Shown here: positions 24,394-36,100 of the stretch, in pieces
Numbering within the stretch: the stretch's first letter is position 1
How the letters are laid out: the number at the start of each line of letters is the position of its first letter
From: Trichoplax adhaerens
Lineage: Eukaryota > Placozoa > Uniplacotomia > Trichoplacea > Trichoplacidae
Assembly: GCF_000150275.1 (NCBI RefSeq)
Contig: NW_002060947.1
Span: 3,464,980 to 3,528,979, forward strand
Length of the DNA: 64,000 nt
Reading direction: 5' to 3'
Notes under the pieces: model-generated
Databases searched by the model: none
Told to the model about the DNA's origin: nothing
What the model saw: only the letters and a program-made list of their open reading frames with translations
Program-made: the position numbers and the translations under genes

Positions 24394-26987
24394 ATGCCAC
24401 CTCCAGCATCTACAAAAGAATACAATGTTAATCCTGTGAGCAACGATAGCGTGAAGGTATACATACGCAGATATCGTTCTCCTCGTCTACGTAAGCTTGG
24501 CGAGGATATCATAAAATTTTGTAGCTTCAAATTCGAGCCAAAAAAGGCTTGCAAAAAAATGTGGGAGCGTATGCACACTTGGTAAGTTGGTTTTTATATA
24601 CTGTACAAAATAATTCGATACTGTATTATAACCTAGGGATTACAATATTACAACAGAAAGTCCACGTACTGTATTACCGATAATTCTGATATATACGTAC
24701 AAGTGCACATGCTGGGCTTAGTGTGCGGTATAGTCGATTGTATTTTTGTAGTATGTAGTGCTATGTACATCATTTCGAACCGTAAAAAAAGAACGCTGAT
24801 TGTTGCCCTAAAGTAATGTTAGCGATAGCGATGTCGGATATTGTGTTGTCAATTTGCTGTAATTGCGCTTCGCGAATTCACATTGTATTGTAACATGGCT
24901 ATTTCACCTACTGCACATACCCAAAATGTGTCTTTGCTACTGTCATTACTGGAGCAGAGCTATGTATGCTATTAAATTATTTTACCATGTCATAATGATG
25001 AACTTGCAACATCGCATGCACATTTATTGCACAATCTTTCGGGCAGCTAAATCGTACTTGAATTTTAAACAGGCAATTTTGGAAAATTATATTACTTGGA
25101 CAATTCTTAGCTTTTATGATTTGCGGGACAGCTGTCAGCAGTCAGGTTTTACAGGCTAGACATGGTGTAGACGCTCCAACTGCTCAGAGTTTTATTAATT
25201 ATTTAGCCCTTGCATTCGTGTATATGCCTCTCTTCGTATTTCGTCCTAAGCGATTGCACAAGGTGCTGCGTTGGAGATCGTTAGGATACTTCTTGGTAGC
25301 TCTTGCCGATGTTGAAGCCAACTATTTACTGGTTAAAGCCTATCAGTACACAACCTTAACGAGCGTACAGGTAATTGCCTTTCGTCAATACATTAATTTA
25401 CTTCTATCGAAAAAAGAGAATTATCTACGTATTTGGCATTTTACTATTTTAATTTCTATTTATTACAGTATAGATAGATATGATTTATATATCGCTAACA
25501 CATCTTCGTCTCTTTTGTTTTTGATAGCTACTCGATTGCATTACCATACCAGCGGTAATGATTCTTTCCCGTATATTTCTCAAAGTACATTATCGTATCG
25601 TTCATTTAGTTGGGGTGATTATTTGCATGAGTGGTGTAGGTGCATTAATTGGGGCAGATGCGCAAAACAACCATGCCCCTGGTAAGATGTTATACGAGTA
25701 TAATAGTAAGATATAAAAATAAGTTCATGGGCCTTAAATTATCTAATGTACGACACACCATAGTTTTATCATATTGGCTAAGATTAACTTCTCAATAATC
25801 AGTATGCTGTCCATGTAGATTAATTCGTGATATCGCAGTAAAAATGATTGGTGTTACATCTTCTCGTAGGTCAAAATCCTATCCTTGGAGATATGTATGC
25901 TCTTATTGGTGCTACGTTATATGCTGTGACTAATGTCGCCGAAGAATATTCCGTTAAATTTTATACTAGATTAGAATTCCTTGGAATGATCGGATTCTTT
26001 GGTAGCCTTATTAGTGGAATTCAATTGTAAGTTTAAGATTGTTCATCAGCTTTCTCGGTAATACTTGAAAGCGATTTAGATACCTGAGATAGTGTTACAC
26101 TAACCAATAAATTTTCATCACCGCTTTCAAAATAGTAGGAGTGTAGTCCCTTTATCTACCCTATGTATAAGGGATATAGATACCTCACTAACGTTGTACA
26201 TTGTTTCTGTAAGAATTATTCTAGAAAGACAGCAACTGGTATTAGCGGAATGGAATTCTGAAATAAGTAAGACGTTTTAACAATATAATTACGTCCCATG
26301 GGGCAGTTCGCTATTTAGACGTGCTTAATAAAATATAACGGTAGTTGAATATAAAATTAATAGACATCGCTGCATTATTATTTAGATATTGTAATTTAGA
26401 TATCTATAATGTTACTTACCGGTACCGATCTTTTCATATTTCAGTCGGACTTTTTATTGGATTTGGCATCTGTATGTTTTTATTATACTCACTGGCACCT
26501 GTATATATGAGAATGAGCAGTGCAACGACTTTCAACCTATCGATATTAACGGCGGACTTTTACGTATTCATTTTCGGTCTGGCTTTATTCCATTTCAAGG
26601 TGAATATTTTATTCTATGCTTTGATTATTAGTTATTAAGGTTTCACCCTTTTTAGGGAAATCATCTGTTAAGCTTAATATCAAACTCATGCCACCTATTT
26701 ATACTAATTATTTACACAAATATACTTTTTTCCCTTAGTTTTCTGGTCTATATATCTTGAGTTTTTGTCTGGTCGTTGTTGGTTTAATAGTGTACAATTA
26801 CAAGGATCCTGTTATTAAGACGATTTATCCGAAATTACAGAAAAAAGAGGAAAAGACAACGACGAATGCACCTAGTAAAAGTAATCCACCCACCAGTTTC
26901 GACACTGTTCTTGCCTCTAATGAGACATCGACTACTGATAAACCAAACACTAATATATTTCCCACAGCCCCAAGTTCAATGCTATAG
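24394..26987 (+). CDS. SLC35F: SLC35F1/F2-like solute transporter
   Basis: Seven exons, 24394-24581, 25073-25370, 25528-25681, 25870-26026, 26214-26266, 26445-26599 and 26739-26987, join in phase to 417 residues. The protein is a ten-helix drug/metabolite transporter of the DUF914 group: [51 protein letters not shown], the GVIICMSGVGAL helix, GDMYALIGATLYAVTNVAEE, SATTFNLSILTADFY and FSGLYILSF. The N-terminal 60 residues are basic and cytosolic; the C-terminus is a hydrophilic Thr/Ser/Asn-rich tail. Human SLC35F2 imports the drug YM155 and queuine; the substrate here is unknown. The 53-base exon at 26214 uses a weak acceptor (TTTCTGTAAG) but is required by phase and by homology. The start ATG is the first in frame. 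Confidence 0.92.
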
Positions 26988-28514
26988 TCGCGCAGAAGAG
27001 CCTAACAAGGGCTCGCTGGTATAGGTCGTTCATACGTTATTTTAGCTACCGTTATATGAATATAGAATTGATACCGTTACTAGTATAATTGTGGCCGTCT
27101 CACATAAATAGCATCACATTTTACTGCTACATGGTAACTACTTTGTCAGATATCACGTAAAAATCATTTTATGAATCTTAGCAGGATATCGCAAGCGATA
27201 TAAGATCTTATCTTAAGAGTACATGTTTCAAGTATAGTAAATGATGCGATGTATTACGTTTAATTCCGTGTTGTGTGTTCGTATTGTTCGATGGCTCAAA
27301 ATCTAGCATACGGTAAAGCAAGTTAATACTAATTTGCAAAGATTGTTCAAATTGAATAAAGCCAACTTTGCTTATCATATGATATGTGCATCCTGCTAGT
27401 AAACCGGTGGTGTTTACCATTTCTGCGTTAAAAGTTACAAACTAATTGTTTCCTTCCAGAAAGCTGCCAAACGAGTGTGATTGGTTCAATTATGATTTAT
27501 TAAACTTGCGTAACGATTAACTGTTACTGATTCTACACCTAACAACAGATGCAGCTAATACAATGTCCGCACATGTCTAAAGCCATCTGAGACGGCTAAC
27601 TGCCCGACTTTAGCAAGAATTTTTTCCTAAGCATTCATAAATTAATTTAACATATCTACGTACTACTTCTACTGCATGGCGTCCCAACGTAACTTTAGAG
27701 TTTAAGCCTTTGTAACCTACCGCTACTAAACTGTTTACGTGCAAGGACGATGACATACGTATGATTCAGTAGCGTAAGCAATGAGAAATGCATACAGTAC
27801 TTTATCTAAGTTCACATTTAGTGCTAAAGGTTTAAAACATTTAATCAACAATTAAAAATATTTAGTATGCCGTATAAAGTGCTTCGTCTTAATGTTTTAC
27901 TGTACTGAACGTATTGAGACTCATACAGAGAACGCGATACGTATATTTTACAGATCTGTAATATCATTCAGTACTATGTTGCTACGTCACAGTTGTACAA
28001 TTTCGTGAAATATGAATTTATTAACTATAAAATGGCGAATTACAATTTGTAGCTAGACTTTCGCAGAAGATATATTCAAGAATCATATTCCTGTTACTTC
28101 TGTAGCCTTTCGCGTCACTGAATGCAAAGACGATTAATCTCATGCATTGAAGTGCGGTATCAACTTCAATGAGTATCACTTAACCTATGAACATATTATA
28201 TACGTATATAGGTGCCGCTTTTGTAAATTCCTCCATTACTGTAGATATATATATATACTGCATAGTAGTTTACGATGATTAGCATTTTAGTATAAAGTAC
28301 AAGAAAAAATTGATCCATTTCAGATCCTAATCACCTTTCTAAATTCAATTTTCAGTTGGTAGCTATCATATTTATTTATTTATTAATGTTTACATGGCAT
28401 TACTTGTACACCGCTGTACAGTATATAACTGACAGCACTTACAGCTTATTGTATATCCTTTGAATTTACATTTTGGGCATAAGAACGTAATGACATGGAT
28501 TTACAGGTCACCGT
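26988..28514. other. Intergenic, between convergent genes
   Basis: No firm gene. A minus-strand open stretch at 27420-27208 (begins MVNTTGLLAGC) follows an acceptor-like AACGCAG and could be an exon, but I do not recognise it. TTTATTTATTTATT at 28371-28384 gives AATAAA words on the minus strand, about 135 bases past the JAGN1 stop, and is a candidate poly(A) signal. Confidence 0.45.
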
Positions 28515-29066
28515 TCAATCTAATTTCTTGGTCCTCCAAACACCACAAAGTTTAGCGCCAGTCCGTAGCGAAAGTATGTGAACTATAAATGCAATGACTA
28601 TAAAGCTACAGCGTAGAATGATCGAGTAAGTGCCAAATACGGCAAACGTCGCAACTTTAACATCAGAAGGGGTACGGTCATTTATCCTTCGATACATGAG
28701 AAAACCATAATCTCGAGCACCTGCTATCAGTGGTCCAAGCCCAAGGCAGAGAGTACCAAATATGAATAATATCATCAAGCCAGAATTATTCCGAGATAAC
28801 GCCAGTCGACCAATAAGAACGGGTACAATACTAAGCAGCCAAATATGCTGCCAGAGAGAGGCATTAATGCTTTGAGTAAGTGCATATGGTAAAATATACT
28901 CCACAACGATTACTCCTACGAGAAGAATCATGTAGATATCAGTAAAAAAGCTATAACTGCTTTTATACTCAACACTGCGTTTGTAATGATCGGCGACACG
29001 TTCACGATGTTTCCAGTCTGACCCATCGCTCCCTTTAATATTTCCGTGATGTCCACGACTCGCCAT
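28515..29066 (-). CDS. JAGN1: Jagunal homologue (ER membrane protein)
   Basis: A single exon of 183 residues, the same length as human JAGN1. The N-terminus has the family signature GSDGSDWKHRERVADHY. Four hydrophobic segments follow: about residues 38-62, 72-90, 97-118 and 140-165. The sequence ends in KKLD, which fits the KKXX COPI-dependent ER-retrieval signal. Jagunal is an ER membrane protein needed for ER organisation and secretory traffic; it was found in fly oocytes, and its loss in humans causes neutropenia. The ATG is the first in frame and begins the conserved N-terminus. The gene is head-to-head with the dynein heavy chain, about 1.05 kb apart. Confidence 0.95.
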   Translation of the reverse strand: MASRGHHGNIKGSDGSDWKHRERVADHYKRSVEYKSSYSFFTDIYMILLVGVIVVEYILPYALTQSINASLWQHIWLLSIVPVLIGRLALSRNNSGLMILFIFGTLCLGLGPLIAGARDYGFLMYRRINDRTPSDVKVATFAVFGTYSIILRCSFIVIAFIVHILSLRTGAKLCGVWRTKKLD

Positions 29067-30122
29067 TACGATTGAGTATCTTTACTAAGGAAAAGGATAC
29101 CACTAATTATAAGCTATAATTATTAATAAATAATAATATTTTATAATAGCGTATCACCAATCAAAAGTGTACTCGATTGAAAACTGGAATTACTACAATT
29201 AACTCAATGCAGAAAGTGGGAACTGCGTTGGTACTAGGTACTGTGCAATGCTGTTAATGCTGTTAAGCACAGTACAGTAATAATACTACAGTATGTATGA
29301 TTTACAACAGTTCGCGATTGTACCATGCAGCCAAACAGATACAGAACCAGATTAGCAGTCCAGTACTATACGGACATTCGGAAATGCGGAGCCACAGACG
29401 CACGGACCGTCCGTCTTGTCACCTGGTCTAATCTGTCCAATGACGGTGTCAAAGAACACGGACAGATGGAACTTGTAAACTACGCATGCCAATCGACGTT
29501 ACCATAGCAACTTTCTGCAATACAGTACACTAAAAACCGTTTGATCTAATCTAAACAGTCAGGAAGTCATTCAACAAATTTCGTTAGCTCTCTAGAAGTT
29601 CACTACATAGTAGTAATGTAACTACAGTTGTAGTACATATGATGTAATACTGTGTGCAGGCTTTTGCATCATCAACTGCATTGCCGTTGATTAATTTCAG
29701 TCAACTCTCACAAACATTATCGTCAGAAGAATAGTACACCGCTTAATTAAGTCTGTATTCGGTGGTCACCCTGCATCAGGAATCAGTTAGAATACTGACT
29801 GCATCGTGCAAGAGTCTCAGACTAAGCATATTACTCAGCGATCTGTCTCCAGCAACGCCTTCTATCATACTGTTGTTATTCGTTACTATCGGAAGAAGTG
29901 CATTTATGTAGTTGCTATTGTACGTTACAATATATTCAGTGTACAGCTGAATTCAAGTATACGTATGTTTATGCATCATTAGCAAGTGGTGCTTAAATTC
30001 AATTTCGAAGACGTAAAACAGGGAAATAAAATCGGCTTTTTTTTTAAATTATAATTAGATCAATTGCTGGAAATGAGCTTAGATCCTAAACTAAATTAGC
30101 GGACTTTTAAATCAGACAGAAG
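29067..30122. promoter_or_regulatory. Divergent intergenic region of JAGN1 and the dynein gene
   Basis: This 1.06 kb separates two divergent start codons and should contain both promoters. It holds a perfect X-box at 29498 (listed separately), several TACAGTAC words (29270-29290 and 29520-29527), and is richer in GC than the surrounding deserts. No coding sequence is supported. Confidence 0.5.
29498..29511. promoter_or_regulatory. X-box (RFX transcription-factor site)
   Basis: GTTACCATAGCAAC matches the X-box consensus GTHNYYATRRNAAC at all 14 positions and reads as an X-box on both strands. RFX factors bind this motif to switch on ciliary genes in animals. It lies 612 bases upstream of the dynein start codon and about 430 bases upstream of JAGN1. 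A ciliary dynein is the natural target; that assignment is inference. Confidence 0.65.
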
Positions 30123-33100
30123 ATGGATGATCGACATTGGTGGTTTGCTACAAAACTGCAAGCCTCATTTCGTATTGGTGGATACGATAAGCCGACACTA
30201 TTGGAGGATTTTATTTGTGAATCAAGTACCTTAGAACATATTGGAAACTTTCTCGGGCCAAATGGGGTTTCTGTTTTATTCTTTTATTGTGAAAAACTCG
30301 ATGAGACAAGGCTATCATCCAGGCGTTTACACGTATCTTATACAGTGCATAAAGATATCGATTTTAACGATATGTTGATCTTGTACTTCTTACGGGATAG
30401 CAATGACGAAGAAATACTACCACATAATATTGCAGACGAAGTATGCTGTGGAGAGTTATCTAGTGCTATTATAGCTAGCTTACAGACATTATTGTCTGAT
30501 AGCTATGCCCCTCTATTAAGAGTACGTAAAGATTGGGGTCAATGTAGTGAAGATAATATATCACAGTTATTCACCAACTTCGATAAATTGATTACTGCAT
30601 TAATCGATTCAGCCGATATTCTATCGTCAAATAAATATATGCTAAAACGACCTGAAGCATCTGTTACAAATGATTTTAAGCTGAATCGTGCTGCAGTTGT
30701 TAACCAAACTATTGTCAGTGAGTTTGAGATTCTTGTTGCTGATTGGATTTCAACTATCGAAACAGTTCTTCAAAATCAAGGCGATGACAGGTAAAATATA
30801 ATTATTCTTATTTCGTTAATGATAGCATGCAGTAATTGGTACAACTATAGCCCCTTGCCTATACCTTAGTTTAATATTAAAAGTATACATAACAGCATAA
30901 ATTATGAATATGTCCTTAAAATATACTTTTTTTTCCTTTGTGACAACTATATCAATTTCTGATATATCTTCTTTGAAATGATTTAGCGGTGTCGATACAA
31001 ATGCTGGTCCGCTCTCAGAGCTATACCGATGGAGACGTCGACATAAAATTTTTACTAATATTACAGATCAGCTAAAAGGAAAAGAATGTAAAGCAGTGAT
31101 TAGTGTATTAATTACAGCAAAATCCAAATTGCTAAAACGCTGGAAAAATATCGATGTATGGTGAGTTGATGCCTATTTTGATGTAATTTGAGACTGTATA
31201 CTTTAAAGCACAGAATAATGCTACCTCATATTGAACGAGTTTTACAAACATGAATTAAGATAACATATATTAATTATATATATAAATAGCTAATGTTGAT
31301 CAGGAAAAAATTAATATCTAAATCTTTTAGCATTAAACATTTTTTATACAATATTGGATAATTGTTGTTCAGTAAAAATTACAGCACGAACAAAATTGCA
31401 TTGAAATTTTTATTACGTAGTAATTAATCATTTTCTAGAGATCAGTTTTAATTGGCTGAAATAATAGAATTATATACGCAATATTAGGTTAAATTTTATC
31501 GATAGGAAATTTTATTTTTAAATTCTGAAATTTACCTCCAATTTGATTCATTAGCATTACTGAAGCCGTTAACGAAACCAAAGATAAAGTAAAGTACTTG
31601 GAGTCACTAAAAAAATATATTGATCAACTTTACCACAACAATTCACCCACACAAATTGCGAGTAATGTCCTACCTATGCTTTTCAATAATATTCGTCAGA
31701 TGGACTCAATTTCTAGGGCGTATGCTCGAAGTGGATATCTTGGCTTATTCTTATCGAAGGTACGTAAATTATGTACATTGCTATGATAGATTTAAGTGAA
31801 ACATTAATGTAGTGCAATATATGAGTGTTATCCTACATAATTGCGATACTATAGGTAAAGTTTTTGGACTACTAGCTGAAAATTAGTTGCGATTTATAAT
31901 TTCCTAACAAATAATTTCTGATATCGCAAAATCATAGCTATTATTGCATTCTGTTAATCGACTCACATTTCAAATAATTGAATTACATACTTATTAAATT
32001 AAATCTGTTTGGTACTACTTTAGATTTGCAATCAAATGGTTGCCTTGTGCAAGGAGCATATTAGTGGAATTTCACTTAATGAGATTGAAATAGACTATGA
32101 ACATTGGAAAAATCTTGAAGACTTGAAGAAAATTTACGACGATCCTAGAGCTAGTGGTAAAAAACAAGCAGGGCATAAAAGTGCGACGATCTTTACTACT
32201 GAGAACCAAGACATGTTAGATAAATATTTGCCACATAGGTTGCTTGCCTGCTTAGCATTAGCTAAATCTATCCGCGATTCAATACGTAATCTTCGAGACA
32301 GCCTAGGTACAGCAGCTTTTAGTACTGTATCTTCGGCATCGCATTTATCATCAATGCAAAATCAGCATAACCAAAATGCGACACCTGCCAAGTGGAAATC
32401 ATCTGGACAATCATTAAATACAGCGCTTAATATTGTTAAACGACTTAATTCTGTTAGTGAAGGAGGAACACCATCAAATCAAATGCCAAATAGCATTGGA
32501 GTATCACTAAATGATGAAGATAGCATTATGTTTCATTTTGACCGTTTTTGCATCCGAGTACGTCATATTATAGGAATTATCCAAACTCTTGCGCAGTTTT
32601 CTCAGCTTGCAAGTCTAACTACTGGATTACCTCGTCTGCACAAACAGTTTAACGTTTCTGCTAGCATTTGGGGTGAGCAAGGTGTCTACGGCCATTGTAT
32701 TACTATATTACATACCGGTAAAGAATCTGTTGCCGCTGTTGGTCTAGCTTACCGACATGTGCCTGCTCCTCACCAGATTACAAGCGTTGTAGAAGAAGAA
32801 GAAGACGATAATAATAGTGAGCGCTTATCTACTCATGGGCAGTCTAACCCCTTAGGCCGAATCAAAGTTACAATTCCAGACAGTGAAGCTGGTAAAATAG
32901 AGAGTGCAGACGGATCACTAGATGACGAACCTACCGAAAGTACCGAAGAAGATCAAGACTTTGAAGAAGAATTAAGCATCACTGGTACAATTAAAACTGT
33001 TATCAAATTTGCGAAGAAGTTACTACGTGATACTGTTACAACAGAAGTTCTGCTAGATGTTGACAGCATGTATCGAGAGAGATTTGATAAAGCTTACGAA

Positions 33101-36100
33101 CACGTTATGGCTATGATCAAGCATTTAGAACAGTATGTCGCTAAATATATCGAGGTATTTCGGAGTAAATCTTATCTTATTGAATAATGTTTTAATTAGT
33201 AATCATGGCTCCATTGTAGACTTTCTGAATAAAATGTACACATACGATGAGCTTTCTCGGCATTGATATTAAATTGTATTTTACAGACTGTTATGTCTAA
33301 AAAGATTACTACACAGCATGCACTGGACATCTTGACGAGGTTCGTTATGTAACTATTAACTTAAAAATACTGTATATGATTGAATGTGATATTTTTAATT
33401 GTAGGTTTAATACAGTACAAAACCGAATGCATATCAGTACGATGTTGAAAGAAAAATTTTATGAGGCTTTCAATTGGTACGAGGAAGAGTTAGAAGAAGT
33501 ACAAGACTTATATGAAAAGAATAAGGTAGCATATCGAGGCTATTTAGTCGTTAGCTCTCAAATCGATATTTAAAATAATAAATCAGAATTGATTAACTTG
33601 CCCACGTAAATATGATTAATCATAGGAAGAGCCACATATTGTTCGACATGCTCCTCCAGTTGCCGGAGCTATTAATTGGATTCGTCAGTTGTTACGAAGA
33701 CTTGAGGAGCCTATGAAGATTTTTTGCGATACTAAATCCGTCATGGCTGTAAAGGCAAGATAATATTAGATAGCTTTAAAAATTAGTTTGTTAAATTGCA
33801 AACGCATTATACAATATACAGATAATTCATGGAATATTTTCAAACTTATAGGATTCCACAAGAGTCATCAAGAATTACAACCGAATCGCATCCACATTGA
33901 TTAAATTTGAAAGTTTATGGTTTAGTCAATGGAAGGCGCACATTGATAGTGCTAAACATGGTCTTAAGGTACCACTTTTGCTTCGTCATCCTAAAACTGG
34001 TGATCTAATCGTTAATGCTGACGAAAGGTAACTCTACTCTTAGATATCATAGAGTAGGAAATATATTCCAGCAATTTACTTTTTTCTGTTAATTAGAGTT
34101 TCTCAAGTTATCCATGAAGGAAGATGGATGGCCAGGCTTAATATTCAGTTACCAGAAAATGCTGTCGCAATCCTATCTCAGGTTTAGTTGATTTTCCTGC
34201 TTTTCCTATTCTATAATTTTATGAATTTAAAGAGTTAGCATATAATATTTTAATCTTCTTCGTACTTGCATAGCAAAATTTATAAATATGTGTATAATTA
34301 TGTATGTATAATTTTCTATTCCGCTCAAGGAATCTCGATTTAAAAAATACAAGCACAATCTTGAAGCGGTACTTCACGAATTCAAACGCGTATGTCAAGA
34401 TATACCGTTACCACTGCAACCATTATTTGAGAAACATACTGAAACCGTTATGCGCTATTTGTTGCCGGGCCTATCGACAGTAACATGGAATAGTATGAAT
34501 ATCGACGCTTATTTACATCATATTCATACTTCTACCAATCATCTAAAAGAAATTGTAGTCAAAGTCAATAATATTTTAATAAGCCGAGTTGATTGTGGGA
34601 TAGCATCGGTAAAAAACGCCATCCTTTTCGATATGGATTCTATGTTTTCTGAAGAGTGGGTAAGTAGATTGTTTTTAATAAAATTTTTAAATTCCATCTT
34701 AAATCTAGTATAAGGAAGATCATTTACTTATTCGCGCTATCTACATCCTTTCTCTAGAGCATTATCGCGTTTCCTAAGTTGCAAATAAAGAATATTGAAG
34801 CTCGTAAGCAGGAGCTACTTTCTAAAATTTACGAGGTTGAATCTGCGCTCCGGGATATTGTTAACATCATTACTGAAAATAACATTAATTCTCAACCATC
34901 GTTACAATACCAAGTTAATGGTAAAGGAGTGATATCGCAATTAACGAAATCGATCAATAAAAACTTGCAGAGTCAATCTTTGCAAGATAGAAATAAAAGT
35001 AGCAACTCTTCGAGTTCAGCCCCGAATTATAAAATTGGTCCATTTAATACTAAATCCTCCAATATGTTCGAGCATTACGGAAAATTAATGCATGATGCTA
35101 TTCTACATAGCATTAGCAAATCACTTTTTACATATGCTGAAGCTCTTGGTTGCAAAATTAATTTTGTTAAGCATCCTACTCAGCTCAATGGTGACGCTAT
35201 CGATAATTTTGGAAATTTAAATAAGGTTCCAACAGTAATAATCAAAGATGAAGCTTCTAATCAAGAAGATATGGTTCTCAAACTTGATAATGCATCGCAA
35301 ATTGTGGCTTATTCTGGAGCAGGTAATTGCAATGTACTTCTGAGAATGCATACTTAATATTATTACTCGTCTTACACGGAAGTAAGGAAGCCTTTAATTT
35401 TATCATTAAATCGCGCCATTTGGCTAGATCTAATAGTCCTATTACGAACTGCTCAATAACGTTAAATCTAGTCATAAATTAATATTATAGTTTGCTCCAA
35501 TTAATGTTCGTGTAGCTTTCAAAATAACAGTTATTGCATCAGTTTTAAATAAACTATTCTTCCTGTTGATCATTATAGAACTAAAGAATGAGGCTCTTTT
35601 GAGATTTAATGTGGATATTAAATTCTCCATACCTGATCTCGTAGTTGAACCAAAGCTGGAAGATGTGCAAACTGCTGTAAATCAAGTAGCTCATGCAATA
35701 ATAGCGATATCACAAGATATTAAATGGACCACAACACAACATGAGGAAAATGCATTGGCATTCAATTTAATTAGTAACGATAAGATTGTAACTGGTATAA
35801 CAAAATTGATCTCTTCTACAATAAGATCATATCAGCAAACAGTTCGTGATAAACTGAATTCATTCCGTCGATTCAATTTCTTATGGGCCAACGATATCCA
35901 CGCAACCTTTAACCAATTTGTTAAATCGGGTATTAGTACATCAGATTGTATGTCGGAGGTTGAGCGATTGCAAAGGATAGAGCGAGAAGTTGAAGATATC
36001 GATGATAAAATTGTTGTTGGTGCTATTAGCCTTGGTACACTTCCTGTTAGGAACTCACTACGTGGATTCGCTGCGGCATGGAAAGTTCAGTACGCATCAT

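Noticed and set aside
27208-27420. 70-codon minus-strand frame after an acceptor-like site (MVNTTGLLAGC...)
   Set aside because: It is coding-like and could be an exon, but I could not find a partner exon in phase, and the product is not recognised.
29325-29507. 60-codon plus-strand frame in the JAGN1/dynein interval
   Set aside because: It resembles no protein family and overlaps the X-box. It is probably GC-richer promoter sequence rather than a gene.
33741-33756. GC-type donor (AAG|GCAAGA) for dynein exon 7
   Set aside because: A normal GT donor (GCT|GTAAAG) lies six bases upstream in the same phase, so a non-canonical intron is not needed.
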